Notes: a model not told the origin generated them from the sequence alone. Positions 9,055 to 18,825 are shown, counted from the stretch's first letter. The stretch: DNA of 64,000 bases from Hyphomicrobiales bacterium (GCA_900470155.1 UBZT01000019.1:1-64000); one strand, 5' to 3'. Translations and numbers: made by a program.

Positions 9055-9951
9055 TCAAACCGTCTCGACACCCGATTGATCCCGCAACAGGCTGATGATG
9101 CCGGAGAAATCCCGCTCGCCGTTCCCACGTTGATTGAAGAGGTCGTAGAGTTCAGATGCTCTGGCGCCAAGCGGTGTCGCGGATCCTGTCGCCTGCGCCG
9201 CAGCCTGCGCCAGATTCAGATCCTTCAGCATCAAGGCGGCGGCAAATCCCGGACGATAGTCGGAATTGGCGGGAGACGTGGCAACGGGGCCAGGCACGGG
9301 GCAATAGGTCGTCAGCGACCAGCACTGCCCCGAAGACACTGACGCGACATCGAAGAGTGCCTGATGCGAAAGACCCAATTTTTCGCCGAGAACGAAGGCC
9401 TCGCAGACAGCAATCATGCTGATGCCGAGGATCATATTGTTGCAGATCTTGGCGGCCTGCCCCGAACTCGCGCCACCGCAGAGAATGATGCGTTTTCCCA
9501 TTGCCTCAAAGATGGGTTGGGTACGAGAAAACACATCGGGATCGCCCCCGACCATAAAGGTGAGCGTAGCCGCGGCGGCGCCACCCGTTCCCCCCGATAC
9601 TGGTGCATCCAGCGACGGGCATGCGGCCCCGGCTGCCAGTGCATGCGCCTTGCGGGCGCTTTCGATATCGATGGTCGAGCAATCGATCAGCAGGGTTCCC
9701 GCCGGCAACGCCGCCACAAGGTCCTGCCAGACGGACAGCACATGTTTGCCGGCGGGCAACATGGTGATCACTACGTCTGCACCCTCCAGCGCCTGGGCGA
9801 GTGTTGCGCAGGGGAAAACTCCAGCGGCCTTGGCGGCATTCACCAGCGCTGGCGAAAGATCAAACCCCCTGACCGAAAACCCGTTCTTGACGAGATTGGC
9901 TGCCATGGGGCCACCCATGTGGCCCAGACCGATAAATGCAATCGTTGTCAT
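9055..9951 (-). CDS. mmsB: 3-hydroxyisobutyrate dehydrogenase
   Basis: A 298-residue NAD-dependent beta-hydroxyacid dehydrogenase. In valine breakdown it oxidises 3-hydroxyisobutyrate to methylmalonate semialdehyde. The N-terminal Rossmann motif FIGLGHMGGPMAANL, the substrate-binding DAPVSGGTGGA and the catalytic Lys in GQAAKICNNMIL are all present. The ATG at 9951 (MTTIAFIGLG) fits the family start; a longer in-frame form adds seven unrelated residues. It is the last gene of the branched-chain operon, 84 bp after the E3 gene. A related hydroxyacid (for example tartronate semialdehyde) is possible as substrate, but context favours valine degradation. Confidence 0.88.
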   Translation of the reverse strand: MTTIAFIGLGHMGGPMAANLVKNGFSVRGFDLSPALVNAAKAAGVFPCATLAQALEGADVVITMLPAGKHVLSVWQDLVAALPAGTLLIDCSTIDIESARKAHALAAGAACPSLDAPVSGGTGGAAAATLTFMVGGDPDVFSRTQPIFEAMGKRIILCGGASSGQAAKICNNMILGISMIAVCEAFVLGEKLGLSHQALFDVASVSSGQCWSLTTYCPVPGPVATSPANSDYRPGFAAALMLKDLNLAQAAAQATGSATPLGARASELYDLFNQRGNGERDFSGIISLLRDQSGVETV

Positions 9952-10035
9952 GTCCGTTATGCTCCTGAACAATGGTTTTGCTGATCCGCATCTTGCTCAA
10001 TGCGCATCCGGAATTGGATCAAATGCGGCAACGGT

Positions 10036-11427
10036 TCAGATATGAAGAGCATGGCCGAGCGCCTTCATGGAGGCTTCCTGAAATCCTTCACTGCGCGTCG
10101 GGTGCACATGGATCGTGGATGCTACATCTTCCAGCCGCGCCCCCATTTCGATCGCCAGTGAAAATGCCGCCGATAGTTCCGAGACCGCAATCCCGACTGC
10201 CTGCATACCGAGAACGACATTGGAATCGGAACGCGCCACCACGCGAACAAAACCATCGTCGCGGCCCACCGTCATTGCTCGGCCATTGGCGCTGAATGGA
10301 AACTGCCCGACACGGATATCGAACCCTTGGGCGCGCGCCTCGTCAGGTGAAAGCCCGACCACGACGATCTCGGGATCGGTAAAACAAACCGCCGGAATGC
10401 AGCGCTTGTCCCATGCGCGCCTCTTGCCTGCGACAATTTCCGCCACCAGTTCCCCTTGCGCCATGGCGCGATGCGCCAACATCGGCTCGCCGGTGATGTC
10501 GCCAATGGCAAAGACGCCACGCATCGATGTCCGGCAATGCTCGTCGATGCGCAGGAAGGGACCCGCTTTATCCAGGTCGAGTTCGCCCAGGCCTAAGCCA
10601 TCGACGTGCGGCCTGCGGCCCACCGCGACAAGAACCTTGTCTGCGGCGAGGCGCTGCTGCGCTCCCTGAGCATCCTCGACCAACAGTCCGCCATCTGAGG
10701 GACCCTTTGCCTTGACGTTCGTCAACACCCGCACACCAAGCGTCGTCAAGCGTCTGGCAACAGGCGCGACCAGATCGGCATCATATTGCGGCAGGATCCG
10801 GCCCCGTGCCTCGACGAATGTCACGTTTGATCCCAACTTGGCAAACGCAGTCCCGAGTTCCAAGCCGATGTAGCCGGCGCCAATAACGACGAGATTCTGC
10901 GGTATGGCTTGGAGCGACAGGGCTTCGGTCGAGGAGATGACCGGCCCACCAAAGACGAGCCCTGGCAACTCGACCGGCTGGGAGCCGGTTGCGATCACCA
11001 CCGCTTGCGCGCGGATGGTCTGGACACCGGTTTCGGTCACGACATCGACCGTCTTTCCGTCGCGAAACCGCGCCTTGCCATGCACGATCTTGACCTTGGC
11101 CTTTGCCAGAAGCGCGAGCACGCCGCCGTTCAGGCGGGCAACGATACCGTCCTTCCAGCCGACCGTCTTGGCAAGATCAAGTTCAGGGTTCTCGATCCTC
11201 ATGCCGAAAGGACTTTCTTGCCCTGCCATATGGCGGAGGTCGTGGTAAGTGTCTGCGGCGTGGATCAGTGCCTTGGACGGAATGCAGCCGACATTGAGGC
11301 AGGTTCCGCCCGGCTTATCAGCCTCAACAATGACCGTGTCGACCCCCAATTGCCCGGCCCGGATTGCGCAGGTGTAGCCACCTGGTCCGGCACCGATGAC
11401 GAGAAGCTTGCAGGTAATCTCTTTCAT
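10036..11427 (-). CDS. lpdV: Dihydrolipoyl dehydrogenase (E3) of the branched-chain complex
   Basis: A 463-residue FAD flavoprotein that reoxidises the lipoyl arm of E2 with NAD. Motifs in order: FAD-binding GAGPGGYTCAIRAGQLG, redox disulfide GGTCLNVGCIPSK, NAD-binding VVIGAGYIGLELGTAFAKLG, second FAD site FAIGDITGEPMLAHRA, and the C-terminal catalytic His-Glu region IHVHPTRSEGFQEA. Length is standard. The gene starts three bases after the E2 stop, so it is the dedicated E3 of this complex rather than a general housekeeping copy. Confidence 0.94.
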   Translation of the reverse strand: MKEITCKLLVIGAGPGGYTCAIRAGQLGVDTVIVEADKPGGTCLNVGCIPSKALIHAADTYHDLRHMAGQESPFGMRIENPELDLAKTVGWKDGIVARLNGGVLALLAKAKVKIVHGKARFRDGKTVDVVTETGVQTIRAQAVVIATGSQPVELPGLVFGGPVISSTEALSLQAIPQNLVVIGAGYIGLELGTAFAKLGSNVTFVEARGRILPQYDADLVAPVARRLTTLGVRVLTNVKAKGPSDGGLLVEDAQGAQQRLAADKVLVAVGRRPHVDGLGLGELDLDKAGPFLRIDEHCRTSMRGVFAIGDITGEPMLAHRAMAQGELVAEIVAGKRRAWDKRCIPAVCFTDPEIVVVGLSPDEARAQGFDIRVGQFPFSANGRAMTVGRDDGFVRVVARSDSNVVLGMQAVGIAVSELSAAFSLAIEMGARLEDVASTIHVHPTRSEGFQEASMKALGHALHI

Positions 11428-11430
11428 GGT

Positions 11431-12738
11431 TCAGCCCTCGATGAAAATAAGCGCAGGGGTCTCCATCATCGTTTTGATACGCTGGATAAAGGTCGCCGCA
11501 TCAAAGCCGTCGATCACGCGGTGATCGAAGCTCGACGAGAGGTTCATCATCTTGCGCGCGATGAACTGGCTGCCATCCCAGACAGGCCGTATCATGATCT
11601 TGTTGACGCCGATAATCGCGACTTCGGGGTGATTGATGATCGGAGTCGTTGCAATCCCGCCGAGAGCCCCAAGCGATGTGATGGTGATCGTTGATCCGGA
11701 CAGTTCTTCACGCAGTGCAGCGCCTGATCTTGCTGCCTCTGCGACCCGCATCAGTTCGGCGGCACAATCCCAGATGCTAAGGACTTCCGCATGACGCACC
11801 ACCGGAACGGTAAGACCGGCAGGCGTCTGCGTTGCGACGCCGATATGCACGCCAGCGTGCCTTGTAATGATGCCCGCATCATCGTTGAACGTCGCATTGA
11901 TCCCCGGCTGTTCGCTGCAGGCCCTGACCAGCGCGCGCATCAGGAATGGCAGCACGGTGAGCTTGGTCTGATCCGGCGCACGGTTGCCGTTCAATCTCTC
12001 CCGCAGGACCTCGAGATCCGTGACATCGATTTCCTCGACATAGGTGATATGCGGGATGCGTGCGGTTGCGCGGGCCATTTTTTCGGCGATACGGCGGCGC
12101 AGGCCGGTGATCTTGATCTCCTCGACACCGGTCTTGCGGATCAACGTTTTTCCAGATTGCGGAAGAGCGGCACCCCGCGCGACAAATTGGTCGAGATCGT
12201 CATGCGAAATGCGGCCGGCAGGCCCCGTTCCCTCGACCTGGCGCAGATCGATACCGCTCTCCAATGCCCTTAGTCGAACCGCGGGTGACGCGAGCGGCTT
12301 TAGCATCGCGGAAGGTGTTGCATGCAGCGCGACCGACACCGTCTGGCCGGCACTCTTCCCCTGCGTCGCAGCTCCCCTCTCCGGCGTCCCGGCACCCGGA
12401 TCATTTTCGCCGGCATCCACGGGCGGCGCCTCGTCAACCGCCGGCACGGATGCATTTGTGCCAGTTCCGACCGCGTCTCCTGTCACCTCCCAGTCACCCA
12501 CCACTTCAATACGGATAAGGGGTGCCTTTACTGCCACCGTGTCGCCGATCGCGGCACCGAGCCAGCGCACGACACCGTTGACCGGTGAGGGTATCTCGAC
12601 TGTTGCCTTATCCGTCATAACGGCCGCAAGCACCATGTCTTCACGCACTGGGTCACCGGGTTTGACATGCCATTCGACAAGCTCCGCCTCAGCGACACCT
12701 TCGCCGACATCGGGCATCTTGATGATGAATTCTGCCAT
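11431..12738 (-). CDS. bkdB: Branched-chain 2-oxoacid dehydrogenase E2 (lipoamide acyltransferase)
   Basis: A 435-residue E2 core enzyme that moves the branched acyl group from lipoamide to CoA. Layout: lipoyl domain at about residues 1-80 with the modified Lys in VMTDKATVEIPS; an Ala/Pro/Gly-rich flexible linker; a peripheral-subunit-binding domain (ASPAVRLRALESGIDL...GPAGRISHDD); and a catalytic domain ending in the active-site FDHRVIDGFDAA. The ATG at 12738 gives MAEFIIKMPDVGEG; an upstream GTG would overlap the E1beta stop. The gene is tightly packed between E1beta and E3. Confidence 0.94.
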   Translation of the reverse strand: MAEFIIKMPDVGEGVAEAELVEWHVKPGDPVREDMVLAAVMTDKATVEIPSPVNGVVRWLGAAIGDTVAVKAPLIRIEVVGDWEVTGDAVGTGTNASVPAVDEAPPVDAGENDPGAGTPERGAATQGKSAGQTVSVALHATPSAMLKPLASPAVRLRALESGIDLRQVEGTGPAGRISHDDLDQFVARGAALPQSGKTLIRKTGVEEIKITGLRRRIAEKMARATARIPHITYVEEIDVTDLEVLRERLNGNRAPDQTKLTVLPFLMRALVRACSEQPGINATFNDDAGIITRHAGVHIGVATQTPAGLTVPVVRHAEVLSIWDCAAELMRVAEAARSGAALREELSGSTITITSLGALGGIATTPIINHPEVAIIGVNKIMIRPVWDGSQFIARKMMNLSSSFDHRVIDGFDAATFIQRIKTMMETPALIFIEG

Positions 12739-12740
12739 GT

Positions 12741-13754
12741 TCACGCCCCCATCACGTCAACAAGTGCACGCCCGACTCGGGCAGGGCCTGGAAAATAGTC
12801 CCATTCCTGAGCATGCGGATAAGGCGTATCCCAGCCGGTCACACGAACGATCGGCGCTTCCAGATGATAAAAGCAGTATTCCTGGACCAGAGCCGCCAGT
12901 TCAGCGCCAAAGCCGGATGTCAGGGTTGCCTCATGCACAATGACGCAACGACCCGTCTTGCTCACCGATTGAACGATTGTGTCGAGGTCGAGCGGCAGCA
13001 GGCTGCGGAGGTCGATCACCTCGGCGTCTATGCCCGTTTCTCCCGCGGCCGCCAACGCAACGTGAACCATGGTGCCATAGGCGATGACTGTCACGGCTCC
13101 ACCGGTTTTGCGAATTTCGGCCTTGCCGATCGGAATGCCGTAATGCCCATCCGGCACCTCACCCAGATCGTGCTTTGACCAAGGCGTGACCGGCCTTTCG
13201 TAATGACCGTCGAAGGGGCCATTGTAGAGCCGCTTCGGTTCGAGAAAGATCACCGGATCGGGATCTTCGATCGAGGCGATCAGCAGCCCCTTGGCATCAT
13301 AAGGGTTGGAGGGAACAACAACTTTCAGGCCGCAGACATGGGTAAACAGCGCTTCCGGGCTTTGGCTGTGTGTCTGTCCGCCAAAGATGCCGCCGCCTGT
13401 CGGCATGCGCAGGACGATCGGGCAGGTAAAATCGCCGTTCGAGCGATACCGGATGCGAGCTGCTTCCTGGGTGATCTGGTCATAAGCGGGATACATATAG
13501 TCGGCGAACTGGATCTCGACGCAGGGCTTTAGTCCATAGGCCGCCATCCCAATTGCCGTCCCGACGATGCCGCTTTCACTGATCGGAGCATCAAAGCAGC
13601 GAGTCCTGCCATATTTTGCCTGCAGGCCCTGCGTGCAGCGAAAGACGCCACCGAAATAGCCCACATCCTCGCCGAAGACCACCACATCGTCATCGCGCGC
13701 CACCGACACATCCATCGCGCTGCGTACGGCCTCGATCATTGTCATTCTGGCCAT
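12741..13754 (-). CDS. bkdA2: Branched-chain 2-oxoacid dehydrogenase E1 beta
   Basis: A 337-residue beta subunit of the thiamine-diphosphate decarboxylase that starts oxidation of the 2-oxoacids from valine, leucine and isoleucine. Family features are MTMIEAVRSAMD, VVVFGEDVGYFGGVFRCT, DAPISESGIVGTAIGMA and the C-terminal RVTGWDTPYPHAQEWDYFP. The start at 13754 leaves one base between the E1alpha stop and this ATG. A longer in-frame version exists but overlaps E1alpha and has no family similarity. Confidence 0.95.
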   Translation of the reverse strand: MARMTMIEAVRSAMDVSVARDDDVVVFGEDVGYFGGVFRCTQGLQAKYGRTRCFDAPISESGIVGTAIGMAAYGLKPCVEIQFADYMYPAYDQITQEAARIRYRSNGDFTCPIVLRMPTGGGIFGGQTHSQSPEALFTHVCGLKVVVPSNPYDAKGLLIASIEDPDPVIFLEPKRLYNGPFDGHYERPVTPWSKHDLGEVPDGHYGIPIGKAEIRKTGGAVTVIAYGTMVHVALAAAGETGIDAEVIDLRSLLPLDLDTIVQSVSKTGRCVIVHEATLTSGFGAELAALVQEYCFYHLEAPIVRVTGWDTPYPHAQEWDYFPGPARVGRALVDVMGA

Positions 13755-13755
13755 G

Positions 13756-14988
13756 TCAGTATCCAGCCTTCTGTCTCTGGCGACGGATATGCGGCGGCAT
13801 GTCGGCATAGACTCCATCGAAGATGTCGCGCACCGAAGGCTTTCCGCCGGCGTGCAAGGTGCCATGAGCTTCTGCCCGCTTCTGCGCATCGATCACTTCA
13901 TCCAGGATTTCCGCTTCCGCTTGCACATGGCGGCTTTCTGACCACGCTCCCTTCAAGATCAGGTGCTTTTTCAGGCGCAGCACCGGATCTCCCAGCGGCC
14001 AGGCCTCGGATTCGGTCTTGGGACGATAGGCACTTGGGTCATCCGAGGTCGAATGGGCACCGACCCGGTAGGTCACGTATTCGATCAATGTCGGCCCGAG
14101 ATTGCGCCGGGCGCGCTCGGCCGCCCAGAGCGAAACCGCGTGAACCGCCAAATAATCATTGCCGTCAACACGGAGTGCAGGAATTCCAAAGCCCAGGCCA
14201 CGGGCGGCAAAGGTCCCCGAACCACCTCTGGCGATGCCTTGAAATGTCGAAATCGCCCATTGATTGTTAACGATATTGAGGATCACAGGCGCCTTGTAGG
14301 TCGAGGCAAAGACCAGTGCCGAATGAAAGTCCGATTCCGCCGTCGATCCGTCGCCGATCCAGGCCGCGGCTATCTTGGTGTCGTTCTTGATGGCCGACGC
14401 CATGGCCCAACCAACTGCCTGCACATATTGGGTGGAGAGGTTGCCGGAAATCGTGAAGAAGCCGTGCTCTTTCGACGAATACATGACAGGCAATTGCCGG
14501 CCGCGCAGGGGATCGCTTTCGTTGGAAAAGATCTGGTTCATCATCTCCTCCATCGGGTAGCCGTCGGCAATCAGCAGACCGGCCTGCCGGTAGGTTGGAA
14601 AATTCATGTCACCTTGCCTCAGCGCCTTGCGAAAGGCGCAGCTGACCGCCTCCTCGCCCAGATGCTGCATGTAGAACGAGGTCTTGCCCTGTCGCTGTGC
14701 CATCAACATGCGCGCGTCGAAGGCGCGCAGCTTCATCATGTTGCGAAGGCCGGTTAAAAGCGCTTCGTCGGACAGCAGCCCCGCCCATGGACCGACAGCC
14801 TCACCTTCGCGGTTGAGTATGCGAATGATCGAATAGGCAAGATCACGGATGTCTTCGGGGGCCGCGTCGACATCGGGGCGCGCAACGGCGCCCGCCTTGG
14901 CAATCGTGACATTGGAAAAATCCGGTTGGCCTCCTGGGCGAACCGCTGGCTCTGGAACATGCAGACTCAATTGCGCGAACTCGGTCAT
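13756..14988 (-). CDS. bkdA1: Branched-chain 2-oxoacid dehydrogenase E1 alpha
   Basis: A 410-residue alpha subunit carrying most of the thiamine diphosphate site: GDGSTAESDFHSALVFAS begins the ThDP/Mg motif and ends at NNQWAIST. The phosphorylation-loop region YRVGAHSTSDDPSAY is typical of the branched-chain enzymes and distinguishes it from pyruvate dehydrogenase, as does the N-terminal extension before the catalytic domain. Together with the next gene it forms the alpha2beta2 E1. The start MTEFAQLSLHVPEP is the only one that fits. It is 65 bp downstream of the acyl-CoA dehydrogenase gene in the same operon. Confidence 0.94.
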   Translation of the reverse strand: MTEFAQLSLHVPEPAVRPGGQPDFSNVTIAKAGAVARPDVDAAPEDIRDLAYSIIRILNREGEAVGPWAGLLSDEALLTGLRNMMKLRAFDARMLMAQRQGKTSFYMQHLGEEAVSCAFRKALRQGDMNFPTYRQAGLLIADGYPMEEMMNQIFSNESDPLRGRQLPVMYSSKEHGFFTISGNLSTQYVQAVGWAMASAIKNDTKIAAAWIGDGSTAESDFHSALVFASTYKAPVILNIVNNQWAISTFQGIARGGSGTFAARGLGFGIPALRVDGNDYLAVHAVSLWAAERARRNLGPTLIEYVTYRVGAHSTSDDPSAYRPKTESEAWPLGDPVLRLKKHLILKGAWSESRHVQAEAEILDEVIDAQKRAEAHGTLHAGGKPSVRDIFDGVYADMPPHIRRQRQKAGY

Positions 14989-15053
14989 GCCGTGTTCTTC
15001 CTCCCATTTTGCACGCGCTGGCCTTCCAGTCTCCTCCCGGAAAGCATGGCACG

Positions 15054-16187
15054 TTAGACTTGCAGACTACGCGCAATCACGATGCGCTGCACGTCACTTG
15101 TTCCTTCATAGATCTGACAGATGCGCACATCGCGATAGATGCGCTCGACCGGATAGTCGGCCATATATCCATAGCCACCGTGGATCTGGATCGCATCCGA
15201 GCAGACCTTCTCAGCCATTTCGGAGGCAAACAGCTTTGCCATCGAGGCTTCCGTCAGGCAGGGGGCACCGCTGTCCTTCAGGGCCGCGGCATGCAAGACC
15301 ATCTGCCGTGCAACTGCGATGCTGGTTGCCATGTCGGCAAGGCGAAAAGCGACGGCTTGATGGTCGATGATCGCTTTGCCGAAGGTTATGCGTTCGCTCG
15401 CATAATCTCGTGCGGCTTCAAAAGCCGCGCGTGCCATGCCGACTGACTGTGCCGCGATACCGATGCGACCACCTTCAAGGTTCGCCAGCGCTATTCTGTA
15501 ACCCTCTCCTTCTTCGCCAAGGCGCGATTCAACCGGGATCCTCATCCCGGTGAACGCGATCTGGCAGGTATCGGAGGAATGCAGCCCGAGCTTCTGCTCG
15601 ACCCGTATCACTTCATAGCCTGGCGTATCCGTCGGCACGATGAACGCCGAAATGCCCTTCTTTCCAGCCGCGGGTTCAGTCACGGCAAAGACGATGATCA
15701 AGTCGCCGTTTTTGCCTGACGTGATGAACTGCTTGGCGCCGTCGATGACATAGTGGTCACCATCCAAGACGGCCCGGCTACGCAGATTGGATGCGTCAGA
15801 TCCCGCTTGCGGTTCGGTCAGGGCGAAGCCACCGATCCATTCGCCGGAGGCAAGCTTTGGCAGGAACCGCCGTCTTTGGGCCTCCGTGCCGAATTTGAGG
15901 ATCGGCACGCAGCCGACCGAATTGTGCACGCTCATGATTGTGGAACAGGACCCATCGCCGGCGGCAATTTCTTCAAGGGCCAAAGCATAGGCAACGGTAC
16001 CGGTGTCCGAGCCACCATAGTCGTCCGGCACCAGCATGCCGAGAAAGCCAAGTTCACCCATCTGACGCAATTCATCCTGCGGGAAAGCGTGCGACATGTC
16101 GCGGGCAGAAGCACCTGGCAAGAGGCATTCTTGGGCGAAATCGTGCGCCATATCGCGGATCTGGCATTGCTGGTCAGACAGGATCAT
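15054..16187 (-). CDS. Acyl-CoA dehydrogenase, short/branched chain type
   Basis: A 377-residue FAD enzyme that introduces the alpha-beta double bond into an acyl-CoA. It shows the FAD/substrate motif GGFALTEPQAGSDASNLR, the central YASERITFGKAI, the conserved IQIHGGYGYMADYPVERIYRD region (written here in part), and the catalytic Glu in IYEGTSDVQR. In this operon the likely substrates are isobutyryl-, 2-methylbutanoyl- or isovaleryl-CoA made by the bkd complex. Sequence alone does not settle which. It lies 25 bp after the thiolase gene. Confidence 0.9.
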   Translation of the reverse strand: MILSDQQCQIRDMAHDFAQECLLPGASARDMSHAFPQDELRQMGELGFLGMLVPDDYGGSDTGTVAYALALEEIAAGDGSCSTIMSVHNSVGCVPILKFGTEAQRRRFLPKLASGEWIGGFALTEPQAGSDASNLRSRAVLDGDHYVIDGAKQFITSGKNGDLIIVFAVTEPAAGKKGISAFIVPTDTPGYEVIRVEQKLGLHSSDTCQIAFTGMRIPVESRLGEEGEGYRIALANLEGGRIGIAAQSVGMARAAFEAARDYASERITFGKAIIDHQAVAFRLADMATSIAVARQMVLHAAALKDSGAPCLTEASMAKLFASEMAEKVCSDAIQIHGGYGYMADYPVERIYRDVRICQIYEGTSDVQRIVIARSLQV

Positions 16188-16212
16188 TCCAGGACCTCCT
16201 CCACAAGAGAAC

Positions 16213-17400
16213 TCAAGCCCGCTCTATCGCAATGGCTGTCGCTTCACCGCCGCCAATGCAAAGCGTGGCCATGCCGCGTTTCAGGTCGTAGCGCTCGAGT
16301 GCCGCCAGAAGTGTAACAATGATGCGGGCACCGGACGCGCCAATCGGATGGCCCAATGCGCAGGCACCACCATGCACGTTTACCTTGTCATGCGGCAGGT
16401 CGAGATCCCGCATCGCTGCCATGGTCACGACGGCAAAAGCCTCGTTGATTTCGAAGAGATCGACATCCTCCAGCCGCCAATCAGTTCGTTCACTCAGTTT
16501 TTTGAGTGCACCGATAGGCGCCGTTGCAAAAAGGTTGGGAGCCTGTGCATGGGTCGCATGACCAATGATCGTGGCAAGCGGCGTCAGACCTCTCTCCTCC
16601 GCTTGCCGAAGGCGCATCACGACCAAAGCTGCCGCGCCATCGGAAATCGAACTCGAATTGGCGGCTGTCACCGTTCCACCGTCACGAAAGGCAGGCTTGA
16701 GGGTCGCGATCTTTTCAAGCCTCGCCTTTCCGGGCTGCTCATCGCATGTGACATTCGTTTGGTTTTTCCTGGCCTTCACAGTCACCTGCGCGATCTCCTT
16801 CTCGAAGAGACCGTTACCAATTGCTTCTTGTGCCCGCGTCAGTGATGAAACAGCAAATTCATCCTGCGCCTCTCGCGTAAACTGATAGGCTTCAGCACAG
16901 TCTTCCGCGAAGGTTCCCATCAGCCGGCCTTTGTCATAGGCGTCTTCCAGCCCATCGAGAAACATATGGTCTGCGAGACGCCCGTGGCCGAGGCGATAAC
17001 CTGCGCGGGCACGATCGAGCAGATAGGGCGCATTGCTCATGCTCTCCATGCCTCCCGCGACCACAACTTCCGCGCTTGCGGCCAAAAGCATGTCATGGGC
17101 CAGCATTACCGCCTTCATGCCCGAGCCGCACATCTTGTTGACGGTGGTCGCGCCAACGGTGAAGGGAAGCCCGGCACCAATCCCCGCCTGGCGCGCCGGT
17201 GCCTGGCCAAGACCTGCAGAAAGCACGCATCCAAAGACAAGTTCCTGCACCGCATCGACCGGAAGCTGACTGCGCTGCAAGGCGGCACGAATTGCTATCG
17301 CGCCCAACTCCGGAGCACCGATATCTTTCAAATCACCCAGAAACCCTCCAAGTGCGGTGCGGGCGAAGCCGACGATGACCACCGGATCATGCGGCTTCAT
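16213..17400 (-). CDS. Thiolase (acetyl-CoA C-acyltransferase)
   Basis: A 395-residue thiolase that cleaves 3-ketoacyl-CoA with CoA, or condenses acetyl-CoA in reverse. The nucleophilic Cys is in NKMCGSGMKAVMLAHD, the His in GGACALGHPIGASGAR and the second Cys in ATLCIGGGEATAIAIE. MKPHDPVVIVGFAR at 17400 is the correct start; the in-frame extension upstream has no similarity to the family. As first gene of the operon it probably releases acetyl-CoA and propionyl-CoA from isoleucine intermediates. A promoter is expected between 17401 and 17658. Confidence 0.92.
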   Translation of the reverse strand: MKPHDPVVIVGFARTALGGFLGDLKDIGAPELGAIAIRAALQRSQLPVDAVQELVFGCVLSAGLGQAPARQAGIGAGLPFTVGATTVNKMCGSGMKAVMLAHDMLLAASAEVVVAGGMESMSNAPYLLDRARAGYRLGHGRLADHMFLDGLEDAYDKGRLMGTFAEDCAEAYQFTREAQDEFAVSSLTRAQEAIGNGLFEKEIAQVTVKARKNQTNVTCDEQPGKARLEKIATLKPAFRDGGTVTAANSSSISDGAAALVVMRLRQAEERGLTPLATIIGHATHAQAPNLFATAPIGALKKLSERTDWRLEDVDLFEINEAFAVVTMAAMRDLDLPHDKVNVHGGACALGHPIGASGARIIVTLLAALERYDLKRGMATLCIGGGEATAIAIERA

Positions 17401-17658
17401 GCAACCCTCATCGAGCCATTGTTCCGTAGAGCGACCACACCGCGGCCGTGCGCTTTGGCTGATGATCTGACATGCATCGTTGACATCAAATCTGAGCCCT
17501 TTGTGCCCTGTCTCATGAAACACTCCTCCCACGCTGCGGCATCGACAATCACCTCCCCGTTGACTGCCTTGCCGGATCCTACGCTCACGCGTTATTGTAA
17601 GCGATGACAGAACTGCGCTTCATTTTTCGGCCAGTTTTGCCATATGGGAGGATCGTCA

Positions 17659-18663
17659 GTGGCTGAATTCGACCGGCGCATGATTTCGCCCTCGTTCGTT
17701 GATGAGGCCCTCGACTGCCTTAACCGGGCAGGCAAGCCGACAGCACCTGTACTTTCCCGCCTGGGACTGCCTTTGATCATTGACCAGCCGATTTCGGCAG
17801 AGCGCTACGGTGCTCTTTGGCTGGCCATAGCCGCGGAGGTGGACGACGAATTCTTCGGCATGGCCGGTAGAGCTATGCCGCATGGCAGCTTCACATTGCT
17901 GTGTCACAGCGTGCTGCATGCCAAAACTCTTGAACAGGCACTTCGACGGGCGCTTCGTTTTTTGACCATCGTGATTGACGATCCGAGCGGCGAACTCATC
18001 GTGCGCAACGGGCTCGCCGAAATCATCTTGACCGACAAGGGAGCACCACGCTCGGCCTTTGCCTACCGGACATACTGGATCCTTCTGCATGGCATTGCCT
18101 GCTGGCTGGTCGGCCGGCGCATTGCGATACGCGCGGTCGATTTCCGCTGTGCCGAACCAAAACAAGGAACGGACTACCGGCTGTTCTTTGGTGCGCCTGT
18201 GCATTTTTCGCGGCCGGTCAGTCGAATCGCCTTTGATGCTACGCTGCTGAAACTGCCGATCGCCCGGACGGAACAGGCCCTGAAACAGTTTCTACGCGGG
18301 GCTCCTGCCAATATACTCGTGCGTTACAGATATGATGCCGGTCTTGGCGCTGCCATGCGGCGTCACCTGCGCAAGACACCGCCGTCGAGCTGGGGACGTT
18401 TTGAAGAAATTGCACTTCAGATGCGCATGTCGCCGTCGACCCTTCGCCATCGGCTCCATGCAGAAGCCCAGAGCTTTGCGGCAATCAAAGAGGAAATCCG
18501 CCGGGAAATGGCGATTGACATGCTCGCTGCGGGCGACATGCGTGTCGGCGATGTGGCAAACGCATTGGGTTTCGCCGAACCAAGCGCCTTTCACCGCGCC
18601 TTCAAGACGTGGACGGGCAAAACGCCGACGCAGTTCAGGCAATCGATGTCTGCGTCCCAGTAG
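17659..18663 (+). CDS. AraC-family transcriptional regulator
   Basis: A 334-residue regulator. The first about 200 residues match the arabinose-binding-like ligand domain found in OruR/ArgR-type AraC proteins; the C-terminal about 100 residues form the double helix-turn-helix, with MSPSTLRHRLHAEAQSFAAI and VGDVANALGFAEPSAFHRAF and the ending KTWTGKTPTQFR. I prefer the GTG at 17659: GGGAGG lies seven bases upstream, whereas the ATG at 17644 would place that ribosome site inside the gene. It is divergent from the branched-chain operon, 258 bp away, and is the natural candidate to control it in response to a pathway metabolite. Confidence 0.9.
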   Translation: MAEFDRRMISPSFVDEALDCLNRAGKPTAPVLSRLGLPLIIDQPISAERYGALWLAIAAEVDDEFFGMAGRAMPHGSFTLLCHSVLHAKTLEQALRRALRFLTIVIDDPSGELIVRNGLAEIILTDKGAPRSAFAYRTYWILLHGIACWLVGRRIAIRAVDFRCAEPKQGTDYRLFFGAPVHFSRPVSRIAFDATLLKLPIARTEQALKQFLRGAPANILVRYRYDAGLGAAMRRHLRKTPPSSWGRFEEIALQMRMSPSTLRHRLHAEAQSFAAIKEEIRREMAIDMLAAGDMRVGDVANALGFAEPSAFHRAFKTWTGKTPTQFRQSMSASQ

Positions 18664-18825
18664 CGGGACAATATAAAATCCATCTATCAAGCGGACAGCG
18701 ACACGCGGCCACAATAAGAGAAAAGCGAAAACCGATGCTGATAAACTGCCTGTTGCCGAGCCTGGCGTTGAGACGCACATAGCTCTTTTGCGTCTGCAGG
18801 CTGCGTGAATATCAGCTGAACGAGA

